Shown one piece after another: positions 8,871-16,821 of a stretch of DNA of 45,990 nt. The first letter of the stretch is position 1, and each line of letters begins with the position of its first letter. The notes under the pieces were generated by a model. The model had not been told where the DNA came from and searched no databases. It saw nothing but the letters and a program-made list of their open reading frames with translations. The position numbers and the translations under genes are program-made. The DNA is from Saccharothrix luteola (GTDB lineage Bacteria > Actinomycetota > Actinomycetes > Mycobacteriales > Pseudonocardiaceae): contig NZ_JAJHUO010000055.1 in the NCBI RefSeq assembly GCF_020859565.1, positions 1-45,990 of the forward strand. Reading direction: 5' to 3'.

Positions 8871-9920
8871 GTGAAGAACACGGTGACGATCAGACCCGTA
8901 GGCCAGATCGATGGGCCCGAAGATGCCGAGGTGCACGTTGAGCACCTCGAAGACGCGCGAGCAGCGGAGGTGTTCGACGCCGTTGTGCCGCTCACCGCGC
9001 TTCTGCCCGCGGACTCGCCGCGGCTGGGCGGGAGCGACGAGACGCACTCCGCGCTGCTCGCCGAGGCGGACGCGGAACTGCCACCGATCCTCGTGCACCG
9101 GAAGACGATGCGCGTTGTAGACGGCATGCACCGGCTGCGTGCGGCTGAACTCAGGGGCGCGAGCGACATCCGCGTCCGCTTCTTCGACGGGGACGAGCAC
9201 GAGGCGTTCGTGCTCGCGGTCAAGGCCAACACGACACACGGCCTGCCGCTCTCGCTCGCCGACCGGAAGACGGCGGCGGTCCGGATCATGACGTCACACC
9301 CGCAGTGGTCGGACCGCGCGGTGGCTGTCGCCGTCGGACTGGCCAGGCGCACGATCGCGCGCATCCGGTCGCGTTCAACCGGCGGAGTGAGCCAGTTGAA
9401 CAGCCGCGTCGGCCTCGACGGCCGGGCCCGGCCGCTCAGCAGCGCGAACGGCAGGCGGCAGGCGGGCGAGCTGTTCGAGCAGCGTCCCGGTGCCACACTG
9501 CGCGAGGTGGCGAGCGCGTCCGGCATCTCCCTGGCAACCGCGCGCGACGTGCGGGAGCGCATCCGCCACGGCGAGGACCCGGTGCCGCCAGGGGTGCGAC
9601 GCGCCGGCGGGGTCGCGCGGGCCGCCGACGGGCGGCGGGGGCCGAAGCAGGTCGACGGTGTCGCCGAGCCGATCGACCTCGCGTCGGCGTTCCACCGGTT
9701 GGCGAGTGATCCGTCCCTGCGCCTCTCCGACGCGGGACGCCGCCTGTTGCGCTGGCTCAACGCCAGCGCCAACGCCGTCGGGCGCGAGGAACGGGGCGAC
9801 CTGCTCGACGCCGTGCCGAGTTACTGCGTGCCGGTGGTCGCAGGGCTCGCACGGGAGTACGCGCGGATGTGGCACGAGGTGGCCGACGAACTCGACCATC
9901 GGGGGCGGAGCGCTTCCTGA
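8871..9920 (+). CDS. StrR-like pathway regulator with ParB-type N-terminal domain
   Basis: A 349-residue protein from GTG 8871, with CGGGGA a few bases upstream. The N-terminal part has the ParB-like block RVVDGMHRLRAAELRG (residues 81-96) followed by RVRFFDGDEHEAFVLA, and the middle has a helix-turn-helix-like segment (SDRAVAVAVGLARRTIARIR). The combination is that of StrR/NovG-type cluster activators, which bind spaced inverted repeats of GTTCGAC type. A second HTH-like block (TLREVASASGISLATARDV) follows. It stands 740 bases upstream of the precursor mini-gene in the same orientation, so it is a good candidate for the local activator. Confidence 0.82.
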   Translation: MKNTVTIRPVGQIDGPEDAEVHVEHLEDARAAEVFDAVVPLTALLPADSPRLGGSDETHSALLAEADAELPPILVHRKTMRVVDGMHRLRAAELRGASDIRVRFFDGDEHEAFVLAVKANTTHGLPLSLADRKTAAVRIMTSHPQWSDRAVAVAVGLARRTIARIRSRSTGGVSQLNSRVGLDGRARPLSSANGRRQAGELFEQRPGATLREVASASGISLATARDVRERIRHGEDPVPPGVRRAGGVARAADGRRGPKQVDGVAEPIDLASAFHRLASDPSLRLSDAGRRLLRWLNASANAVGREERGDLLDAVPSYCVPVVAGLAREYARMWHEVADELDHRGRSAS

Positions 9921-10219
9921 GCACGCCGGCCGCCCACCGAGAGGTGAGGGGGTGGCGAATGCCCAGGTGCACGACTTCCGGGACACACGCGGCGAAGAGC
10001 GCAGGCCTCTGTCGGTCGCAGCACGTTTCCGGTGTTCCGAAGAAGCCCACAACGGACCCACACGCTGTTGATCGCTCGCGAGTGGGGGCTCATCCCGCTC
10101 GATGTCCCGACGGCGGGACACGCAACCCGCACGCGGGTGGATTCCGTCGCCGAGGGTTCGGAACCGGCTCCTTGGTGGTGAGACGGGGTCGGCCGCCGAC
10201 ACCCTCGGCCGAGCCGGTC

Positions 10220-10256
10220 CGGTTCGGCAACTACGGCAGCGGTACGGGCCGAACCG
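10220..10256. promoter_or_regulatory. Inverted repeat resembling a StrR-type half-site pair
   Basis: CGGTTCGGC at 10220-10228 is mirrored by GCCGAACCG at 10248-10256 with 19 bases between. The GTTCGGC core resembles the StrR/NovG half-site GTTCGAC, but the spacing is about four bases longer than the known arrangement. It lies in the 740-base gap between the StrR-like gene and the mini-gene, where an activator site would be expected. Confidence 0.35.
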
Positions 10257-10410
10257 TGAAATCAGGGGTCGTGCAGCTCTACGTCACGGCGGGTGGAAGC
10301 AGTCCTGGGCATGAACCGGGAATTGGTGCGGCTCTCCCCCTCGCGGCGAGAGGCGCTACGGAACCGTCGAAATCAATCGCTCGGACGGACTTGCATATCC
10401 AACCGATTTG

Positions 10411-10437
10411 GTTGATCAATTATCTTGATCGATCAAC
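10411..10437. promoter_or_regulatory. AT-rich inverted repeat upstream of the precursor gene
   Basis: GTTGATC (10411-10417) and GATCAAC (10431-10437) form a 7-base inverted repeat with a 13-base centre that contains another TTGATC. The local base composition drops sharply here compared with the coding DNA on both sides, as is usual for promoters. It lies about 225 bases upstream of the mini-gene start. No confident -10 element could be assigned. The remainder of 9921-10662 shows no gene. Confidence 0.4.
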
Positions 10438-10662
10438 GTGCTCCACGTCACATGAATAGTCGTCGAAATTTCGTCACTAACCGACCCCTCCCGGTAATAG
10501 TGGAAAGGCGCGACCGCCGTGGTCACAAAAGCGGCGGCATGGCGCGAACAAGGGGATCGCGTGACGACAGCCTTACCCCGTCATGGGTAACCCTTGATCC
10601 GCGGAAGTTCCGGCCAAGTCGCTCCTCGGAGGGCAGGCCTCGATTTCGGAAGGGAGGATGAC

Positions 10663-10725
10663 ATGACTCGCAAGCACATGGCCGCACTGCGTCCGAAGCT
10701 CGTCGTGAAGGGCAAGGGCAAGTGA
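10663..10725 (+). CDS. 20-residue Lys/Arg-rich mini-gene, candidate RiPP precursor
   Basis: ATG 10663 follows the very strong ribosome site GGAAGGGAGG with ideal spacing, and the frame encodes MTRKHMAALRPKLVVKGKGK before TGA at 10723-10725. The peptide is strongly basic (five Lys, two Arg), has no Cys and no Ser, and only one Thr, so lanthionine or azole chemistry is excluded; Lys, Arg or the C-terminal GKGK are the likely sites of processing. It is followed at once by a perfect hairpin and then by two M16 peptidase genes and an ABC exporter, the typical order of precursor, attenuator, processing and export genes. It could instead be a leader peptide that regulates the operon. Confidence 0.62.
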   Translation: MTRKHMAALRPKLVVKGKGK

Positions 10726-10729
10726 TCCG

Positions 10730-10762
10730 ACGCGGGGGCGGAGTCCAACTCCGCCCCCGCGT
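10730..10762 (+). terminator. Perfect GC hairpin after the mini-gene (attenuator or partial terminator)
   Basis: Bases 10730-10743 pair perfectly with 10749-10762 (14 base pairs, mostly G-C) around the 5-base loop TCCAA. No T-run follows. Placed five bases after the mini-gene stop and 37 bases before the M16 start, it would stabilise the short upstream transcript or reduce read-through, giving excess precursor over enzymes, as seen in many bacteriocin operons. Confidence 0.75.
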
Positions 10763-10799
10763 GGACACTGCCGCATCTCTCGGGGCCCGTGGGGAGCAG

Positions 10800-12017
10800 A
10801 TGTTCACCGTGAAGGTATTGGACAACGGTGTGGGAGTGGCGCTGGACAGCTCCCTCGGAGTCCGCAGCGTCACCGTGTGTGTCGCAATCAGCGCAGGCTC
10901 CCGATACGACGACCTTTCCGAGCCCGGATCGGCGCACCTGGTGGAACACCTTGTCATGGCGGCTCCCTGTGCGGATCTCGGGAATGCCTCGATCAGCAAG
11001 TGGGTCGACTCCGTCGGAGGCCAGTCCAACGCGTCGACCTCGCACGAGGCGGTGACGTTCTGGGCGCGCGTCCCCCCGGCGGACGCCGTCGACTGCGCCC
11101 GGCACCTCGGCAACGCCATCGTCGCCCCGGCCGTCACCGACGCGTTGTGCGCGAGCGAGAGCCAGGTGGTCGTCCAGGAACTGCTCGCCGCCGCAGGTGA
11201 TCCCGTCGACGTCGCTCACGAGGCGCTCTACGGCAGGCTGTTCGAGGGCGGCCCGCTCTCCCGCCCCGTCGGAGGCAGGGTCGAGTTCCCCGTGTTCACC
11301 GCGGACGGGGTGCTCGCCTCGCATCGACGGAACCTGCGAACCGCTCCCGTCGCCATCAGTCTCGTAGGTCCCGCGGACCTCGTCTTCCAGGCGTTCGAAG
11401 CCCTCCGCGGCAGCATCGGCGACATCGACCGCGAGCCGTGCCCGTTCACGCCCTGTGGTCCCCCGGCGAGCGGAGGCGCTCCCACCGCCGAGGTCGAACC
11501 GGACGCCGAGTACGCGTACCTCGTCGCCGGGGGCCTCGGCGCCGGACGCGACGACCCGCTGTGGGGCGCGGCCGAAGTGCTCGCCGCCGCGGTCGGCGGC
11601 ACCCCGGGATCGTTCCTCTACGACCGGTTGCGCGGCGAACTCGGTGTCAGCTACCAGATCCAGTCCGGCCACACCGCGTACCGGGACACCGGCGTCTGGT
11701 CGATCACCGCAGGCTCCGAACCTCGACAGGCCGACCGGGTCGAGTCGACCATCCGCGACTGCCTGACCGCTGTGTCATCGGGCGGCTTGGGCGACGACGG
11801 ATTCGCGGCGGCGAGGACGCAGGCCGCAGGCTCGGTGCTGCTGGACAACGAGGACCCGGTGGCCCGCGCGCACCTGAACAGCACCTGGGGCCTGGACTCC
11901 GGCGACGAGCCGCCAGTCGACCGTCTCCGGAGGCTGATCAACAGCGTGGACCACCAGGCCGTCCGTGCGATCGCGTCCCAAGTCTTGAGGAGCTACACGC
12001 ATGTCGTCGCATCGTGA
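10800..12017 (+). CDS. M16-family zinc metallopeptidase (first of a pair)
   Basis: A 405-residue M16B-type peptidase. The inverted zinc motif HxxEH is HLVEH at residues 46-50, and the third ligand region is VVVQELLAAAGDPVDVAHEAL about 75 residues later, so it looks active. The C-terminal half keeps the second M16 fold with LRGELGVSYQIQSG, the substrate-binding RxxxGxxY-like block. I chose ATG 10800 because 'FTVKVLDNGVGVAL' is where the family begins and GGGGAG lies just upstream; a GTG at 10722 overlapping the mini-gene stop would have to translate the hairpin. M16 enzymes mature several peptide natural products; the mini-gene product is the obvious substrate. It overlaps the next gene by 17 bases. 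Confidence 0.88.
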   Translation: MFTVKVLDNGVGVALDSSLGVRSVTVCVAISAGSRYDDLSEPGSAHLVEHLVMAAPCADLGNASISKWVDSVGGQSNASTSHEAVTFWARVPPADAVDCARHLGNAIVAPAVTDALCASESQVVVQELLAAAGDPVDVAHEALYGRLFEGGPLSRPVGGRVEFPVFTADGVLASHRRNLRTAPVAISLVGPADLVFQAFEALRGSIGDIDREPCPFTPCGPPASGGAPTAEVEPDAEYAYLVAGGLGAGRDDPLWGAAEVLAAAVGGTPGSFLYDRLRGELGVSYQIQSGHTAYRDTGVWSITAGSEPRQADRVESTIRDCLTAVSSGGLGDDGFAAARTQAAGSVLLDNEDPVARAHLNSTWGLDSGDEPPVDRLRRLINSVDHQAVRAIASQVLRSYTHVVAS

Positions 12018-12852
12018 CGTCGTCGCGGAGGTGTCGGGCTACGGCGTCGCCCCCGATCTCGCCGAGGAACTCTCCACATCGGGCCTGCTCGCCCGCCTGC
12101 ACGACGAACTCGCCGTGATCACCGAGGACACCGACGCGATCACCGGGCAGCGACGGGCCCTGGCGGTGCTGCTGAAGTCGACCGGCCGCGGCGTCGCGGA
12201 CCTCCTGCCTCGGCTGGCGGACGTCGCGCGACTCCGGTTCCCCGGTGTCGACCGCATGATGACGGTCGTCCCCGCCCGGCGGATCGTGCCCGCACCGAGG
12301 TCTGGGCATCCGCACATGCGGTACGTGCTCGCGACCGACGCCGTGGCCCTCGCGGATCCGGACGGGGACTGGTCCGTGCGTCCCGCCGGCAGGACGGACA
12401 TCTCCGACGTCCTCCCCCTGCTCGTCGAAGCCATGGTCGACGGCTATCGCGTCGCCGGGACCGCCGTCGGCGAGGCACAGGTGGAAGCCGATGCGCGCCG
12501 ACTCTTCGACCGGGCGGTCGAGGACGGCATCGTGTTCGTGGCACACGACGACGAGGGTTTCGCGGGCCACGTGACGATAGTCCCCGACCGGGACGAGCTC
12601 AGCGGCCTCGACCGACTGGAGTTGTTCGACCTGTTCGTGCCACGACACCGGCGCGGCACCCCGGCCTCCCGGCTGCTCACCTCGGCGGCACTGCGGTACG
12701 CCAGGAACCGAGGGCTTCCGCTGCGTGGCTACGTGTCCGGACACGGCCCCGCTCCGGACCGGGTGCTCGACTCGCTGCTGGGCAAGGGGTGGGTACGGGA
12801 CACCACCTACTGGTCGTGCTCTCTCGAACAAGAAGGACACCGCGTTGGCTGA
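12001..12852 (+). CDS. GNAT-like protein with unknown N-terminal domain
   Basis: 283 residues from ATG 12001 (GAGGAG ribosome site). Residues from about 120 onward have a GNAT layout: WSVRPAGRTDISDVLPLLVEAM, the strand-loop GIVFVAHDDEGFAGHVTIVPD, DLFVPRHRRGTPASRLLTSAAL at the acetyl-CoA site and a final GKGWVRDTTYWSCSLE strand. The acetyl-CoA loop is less Gly-rich than usual (RRGTPASRLL). The first 120 residues are helical and unrecognised, and might bind the leader peptide. It sits between the two M16 genes and overlaps both (17 and 8 bases). N-acetylation of a Lys or the N-terminus of the peptide is a reasonable guess only. Confidence 0.72.
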   Translation: MSSHRDVVAEVSGYGVAPDLAEELSTSGLLARLHDELAVITEDTDAITGQRRALAVLLKSTGRGVADLLPRLADVARLRFPGVDRMMTVVPARRIVPAPRSGHPHMRYVLATDAVALADPDGDWSVRPAGRTDISDVLPLLVEAMVDGYRVAGTAVGEAQVEADARRLFDRAVEDGIVFVAHDDEGFAGHVTIVPDRDELSGLDRLELFDLFVPRHRRGTPASRLLTSAALRYARNRGLPLRGYVSGHGPAPDRVLDSLLGKGWVRDTTYWSCSLEQEGHRVG

Positions 12853-14014
12853 TCACCGTGTCACAGTGCTCCCGCTGGTCGATGCGCGGTTACGCACCAC
12901 CAGTTTCTGCCTGACCGTCATGTGCGGTTCGCGGTCGGACCCCGAAGGGCTGGGCGGCCTGACGCACCTCCTGGAGCACGTCGTGATGTCGGCGCCGCTG
13001 ACCGGTGGGATGTCGTTCAGCCGACGAGCGGAGTTCCGGGGCGGCACGGTCAACGCGCACACCGGCCTGGAAGAGCAGCAGTTCTACGCCCAGGTCCACC
13101 CGGACGACGCCGACGACGTCATCGAGTTGTTGCTGAGCACGGTGTCCTGTCCGAACCTGGACGACACCGTGATCGCCAACGAGAAGAACGCCGTGCTGCA
13201 GGAGTTGGCCGGGAACGCCGCAGATCCCAACGAGGTCGTGCAGGACGCGATCCTCGCCGCCCTCTATCCCCGCCACCCGCTCGGCGCACCGGTCGGCGGC
13301 ACGGCCGAGGGAATCCGGGCCGCGAGCGCCCAGGACCTCGCCGCGCACCACACGACCGGGTTCCTGACCCGCCCCATGAGCCTCACCGTGGTCGGTCCCC
13401 GCCCGCCGCAACTCGACGTGGCCCCCCAGACCCGACTCCGCCGGGAATACCCGGTCCCCTTGGCACCCGTGACCCAGCCGGCCGTGGCCTGGCCTTCCGG
13501 CTACTCCTGGTTGTGCTTCGGAGCCCGCTCGCCCGGTGTCGGCGATCCGCGCCGACACGCCTACTCGCTGCTGGCGACCCTGCTGGGCGCCAGCCCTTCT
13601 TCGCTCATGTACACGCGTCTGCGCGACGAAAACGGCTTGGGCTACGCGTTCGAGGCGTGGGACCGCGGTTACACCGAAGCCGGGGCGTGGCGCCTGCTCG
13701 TGGGTGTCGACGACGGCAACGGCGACCGCGTCCAGGCGATCGTGCGCGACCTGCTCTCCGACATCGCCGAGACCGGGCCGTCCCGCGAGCACCTGCTCAT
13801 GGTCCAGCGCCAAACCGGGATGCAGCTGCTGATCGACTCTGAGAACCCGTTGGAATTGGCCAAACTGACCGGTGTCAGAACCCGCGGAGGCGTCCTCGGG
13901 TGGACACCGGAGGCGGAGCTGGACGCGCTGCGCGCGGTGTCCGCGACCGACGTGGCCGCAGCTGCGGCCGACATCCTGGCGAACCTGATCACCGTCGTGC
14001 GACCCGAGGGATGA
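12845..14014 (+). CDS. M16-family zinc metallopeptidase (second of a pair)
   Basis: 389 residues starting at TTG 12845, which has AAGAAGGA at the right distance and overlaps the GNAT-like stop by 8 bases; longer versions of the frame run through the GNAT-like gene. The zinc motif is HLLEH at residues 41-45 and the downstream helix NEKNAVLQELAGNAADPNEVVQDAI supplies the third ligand. The second half has LRDENGLGYAFEAWDRGY. Heterodimeric M16 pairs normally keep zinc ligands in only one partner, but here both are intact. It shares the operon with the exporter, so cleavage could happen before or during export. Confidence 0.88.
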   Translation: MADHRVTVLPLVDARLRTTSFCLTVMCGSRSDPEGLGGLTHLLEHVVMSAPLTGGMSFSRRAEFRGGTVNAHTGLEEQQFYAQVHPDDADDVIELLLSTVSCPNLDDTVIANEKNAVLQELAGNAADPNEVVQDAILAALYPRHPLGAPVGGTAEGIRAASAQDLAAHHTTGFLTRPMSLTVVGPRPPQLDVAPQTRLRREYPVPLAPVTQPAVAWPSGYSWLCFGARSPGVGDPRRHAYSLLATLLGASPSSLMYTRLRDENGLGYAFEAWDRGYTEAGAWRLLVGVDDGNGDRVQAIVRDLLSDIAETGPSREHLLMVQRQTGMQLLIDSENPLELAKLTGVRTRGGVLGWTPEAELDALRAVSATDVAAAAADILANLITVVRPEG

Positions 14015-14021
14015 CCACCGA

Positions 14022-15107
14022 ATGACCACAACCGCCGCTGGGCTGGGTATCGACCTGTTCTCCAGGGTCCTGGGCGCGGACGAGGACGAGCCGCCGGACA
14101 AGCTGGTGCGCACCGCGCGTTCCCAGAGTTGGGCGCTTCCCGCCCTGCTGCTGTCGGCGTACGCCAGGGACGGCCGCCCCCTGGGCAGCGGGTCGGCCGA
14201 CGAGCTCCGCAGGGCGAAGAACCGCAAGCAGAACTACGCCGCCCTCGCCGCGGCCCTCGCGGGGACGTCGGCCAGGATCGTCAAGGGCCCGTCCCTGGCC
14301 AGGCACTACCCGGAGCCGCTCGTCCGACCGGTCGGTGACCTGGACGTCGTCGTCCCCGACGAGGCCGAACTCTGGCGGGTCGTGCGCACTGTCCTCGACA
14401 ACGCCCCCGTGGAGACGATCGACGTGTCGGTGTTCGGTTATCCGGAAGCCCACCTGCTCGTCCAACTCGAGTGGCCGGGCGAAGACCCCATGCTGGACGT
14501 GGAGAATGCCGTCGAGGTCTGCACGGCCGGGTTCACCGGAGCCCAGGGGCCGGTGCGCGTCCGCGCGGAACTGCCCGCACAGCCAGTGGTCACCGACCTC
14601 CTCGCGCTGGCCGAGGAACGATTCCAGCGCGGGTTCAAGGCCAAGGACGTCATCGACATCGCGGTACTCGGGCAGGTCGCGTTCTCCCCGGCGGACGTCG
14701 TCGCTGCGGCGGAGAGGTGGCAACTGGCGCCCGAACTGCTCGAACTGCTGGACCTGGCCGGCGACCTGGTCGACCTCGGACTCCTCGGGCAGACCCGGCA
14801 GCCGCTGCGTGCGGCGGCCGAGCGCGAACTCGACCGCCGTGAGAACTGGTCCGCCCCGACGATCCCCCCGGGAGCGGACGCGATGACCACCGCCCTCGTC
14901 GAAGGCAGGTCAGTGGGAGGGCTGCTGCTGCGCGAGACGCGCCGTGACACCGACCCCGAAACGACGCGCCTGCGCCGGTTCGGCACCAGTGCCCTGCTGG
15001 CCACACCGGTGGGCGACTACCTGCTCGTGGACCACCCCGTGGTCACCCCCGAACAGCACGCCGACGCGCTGGCGGCGCTGGCCGCGATGGACGGTGAGGA
15101 CCGATGA
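14022..15107 (+). CDS. Nucleotidyltransferase-fold protein (NTP_transf_5 type)
   Basis: 361 residues from ATG 14022, seven bases after the M16 gene. The signature KGPSLARHYPEPLVRPVGDLDVVVP near residues 86-112 matches the uncharacterised nucleotidyltransferase family (Pfam NTP_transf_5), with the metal-binding DxD in VGDLDVVV. Members occur in several RiPP clusters, including lasso-peptide ones, where their role is poorly known. Another conserved block is LALAEERFQRGFKAKDVIDIAVL. It may transfer a nucleotide or activate a small partner, perhaps the phosphonate, but nothing in the sequence fixes the substrate. Its stop overlaps the ABC ATPase start as ATGA. Confidence 0.75.
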   Translation: MTTTAAGLGIDLFSRVLGADEDEPPDKLVRTARSQSWALPALLLSAYARDGRPLGSGSADELRRAKNRKQNYAALAAALAGTSARIVKGPSLARHYPEPLVRPVGDLDVVVPDEAELWRVVRTVLDNAPVETIDVSVFGYPEAHLLVQLEWPGEDPMLDVENAVEVCTAGFTGAQGPVRVRAELPAQPVVTDLLALAEERFQRGFKAKDVIDIAVLGQVAFSPADVVAAAERWQLAPELLELLDLAGDLVDLGLLGQTRQPLRAAAERELDRRENWSAPTIPPGADAMTTALVEGRSVGGLLLRETRRDTDPETTRLRRFGTSALLATPVGDYLLVDHPVVTPEQHADALAALAAMDGEDR

Positions 15108-16057
15108 ACGGGCCGAAGGCAGTCGACGTCCGGGGACTGGGCCGCGAGTACGTGCGCAGGCGCCGGCCACCGCGCACCGCGCTGGACGGGCTGGACCTGA
15201 CCGTCGCACCGGGCGAGGTCCACGGTCTGCTCGGACCCAACGGCGCAGGCAAGACGACGCTGTGCAAGATCCTCTCCACGGTGCTGCTGCCCACCTCCGG
15301 CACGGCCGAGGTGTTCGGCCGCGACGTGGTGACCGACACCGGGACCGTGCGCCGTTCGATCGGCATCGTGTTCGGCGGCGAACGCGGTCTCTACGGGCGG
15401 CTGACCGCACGCCAGAACCTCCGCTACTGGTCCACGCTCTACCGGCAACCGACCGCCGTAGGCAAGACGAGGTCGGCCGAACTGCTCGACCGCCTCGGAC
15501 TCGCCGACCGGGCCGACGAACGGGTCGAGACCTTCTCCCGCGGCATGAAACAGCGGCTGCACCTGGCACGCGGCCTGATAGGCGACCCGAGGCTGCTGAT
15601 CCTCGACGAACCGACCATCGGCATGGACCCCGTCGCGGCACGCGACTTCCGGGTGCTGGTGGGCGAGTTGCGTGCCGAGGGCCGCACGATCCTGGTCACG
15701 ACGCACGACATGGCCGAGGCCGAAGCCGTCTGCGACCGGGTCTCGCTGATCGACGGCGGCAAACTCGTGGCGACCGAGGACCCCCGCACCATCGGCAGCT
15801 GGCTGACCACGTACGAGCGCGTGGTCGCCGAGGACGTGCCTCCCGCCGTGGCCGAGTCCATCAGGGCGATCCGCGGTGTGCGGAGTGCGGCCGAGGACAA
15901 CGGCACCGTGGTCGTCGAGACCGAGGCCGCGGGCGCCGCGGCCGAGGTGGTGCAGGTACTGGCCAAGGCGGGCGTGGTCACGATGTCGACCGGCAAACCG
16001 TCGCTGGCCGACGTGTACCTGCACGTGATCGGTGACAGGGGCAGCGTGGTCCGGTGA
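15104..16057 (+). CDS. ABC-2 type exporter ATPase
   Basis: 317 residues. Walker A is GPNGAGKTTL (about 44-53), the signature is FSRGMKQRLHLARGL near 144, Walker B is LLILDEPT near 165 and the switch His is in TTHDMAEAEAVC. The C-terminal extension (about 225-317) is the usual DrrA-like tail. It has ATGA and GTGA overlaps with both neighbours, so ATPase and permeases should be made in step. In context it exports the matured peptide or the phosphonate product and could give self-resistance. Confidence 0.93.
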   Translation: MNGPKAVDVRGLGREYVRRRRPPRTALDGLDLTVAPGEVHGLLGPNGAGKTTLCKILSTVLLPTSGTAEVFGRDVVTDTGTVRRSIGIVFGGERGLYGRLTARQNLRYWSTLYRQPTAVGKTRSAELLDRLGLADRADERVETFSRGMKQRLHLARGLIGDPRLLILDEPTIGMDPVAARDFRVLVGELRAEGRTILVTTHDMAEAEAVCDRVSLIDGGKLVATEDPRTIGSWLTTYERVVAEDVPPAVAESIRAIRGVRSAAEDNGTVVVETEAAGAAAEVVQVLAKAGVVTMSTGKPSLADVYLHVIGDRGSVVR

Positions 16058-16821
16058 TCAGGATCTTCTGCACCGCCGTGTGGTTCCAGGCGTTGATGCT
16101 GCGCAGGCTCGCCGACCTCACCGCACTGGTCAACGCGCCGATGTTCACCTTGGCCCTGCTCGCGATCATGACCAACGCAGGGCGTCTCGACCTCGCGCCC
16201 TACGCGGTCATCGGCTCGACGGTCATCGCCGTGTGGAGCATGGCGATGCTCGTCTCCGGCGACATCATCGACTCCGAGCGCGAGAACGGCACCCTGGAAG
16301 CCTTGATCGGCACACCCGCGCCGCTGGCGGTGGTCGTGCTGGGCAGGACCGCCACCGTGACGGCGATCAGCATGCTGTCCCTGCTGGAGAGCCTCTTCGT
16401 CGCGCAACTGGCCTTCGGCGTCGTGGTGGACGTGAAGCACATCGGCGTGCTGGTCGCCACGCTGGCGGCGACCGTCGTCGCGATGACCGGCACTGCGACG
16501 GCGATGGCGGGGGTCTTCGTCCTGGCCCGGTCGGCGCGTACCTTCCAGAACTCCCTGTCCTACCCGTTCTACCTGCTCAGCGGGGCCGTCGTGCCCGCAC
16601 CCCTGCTGCCACTGTGGCTGCAACCGGTCACCAAGGTCGTGTTCCTGTCCTGGTCCACCGATCTGATCAGGGACTGCCTGAAGGAATCGCCGGTCCCCGA
16701 CGCGGCGGGCAGGCTGGCGATGGTGCTGCTGCTGGGCCTCGTCGGCTACGTGGGAGGGGTGTGGATGCTCGCACGCATCCTGCACAGGGTCCGGACGACG
16801 GGGCAGGTGAGCTACGCGTGA
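16054..16821 (+). CDS. ABC-2 type permease (first)
   Basis: 255 residues with about six membrane spans, starting at GTG 16054 (GTGA overlap with the ATPase stop). It has the ABC-2 loop GDIIDSERENGTLEALIGTPAP and a late SYPFYLLSGAVVPAPLLPLWLQPVTKVVFLSW segment typical of DrrB-like permeases. It pairs with the next gene to form a heterodimeric membrane part. Confidence 0.88.
   Translation: MIRIFCTAVWFQALMLRRLADLTALVNAPMFTLALLAIMTNAGRLDLAPYAVIGSTVIAVWSMAMLVSGDIIDSERENGTLEALIGTPAPLAVVVLGRTATVTAISMLSLLESLFVAQLAFGVVVDVKHIGVLVATLAATVVAMTGTATAMAGVFVLARSARTFQNSLSYPFYLLSGAVVPAPLLPLWLQPVTKVVFLSWSTDLIRDCLKESPVPDAAGRLAMVLLLGLVGYVGGVWMLARILHRVRTTGQVSYA

Noticed and set aside
10722..10799. GTG start for the first M16 gene overlapping the mini-gene stop
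   Set aside because: The extra 26 residues are translated from the hairpin and do not match the start of M16 proteins; ATG 10800 fits the family and has its own site.
14022..15107. Reading the NTP_transf_5 protein as a CTP:phosphonate cytidylyltransferase (PntC type)
   Set aside because: The motifs belong to a different nucleotidyltransferase family; a link to the phosphonate is only a possibility and is not used in the call.
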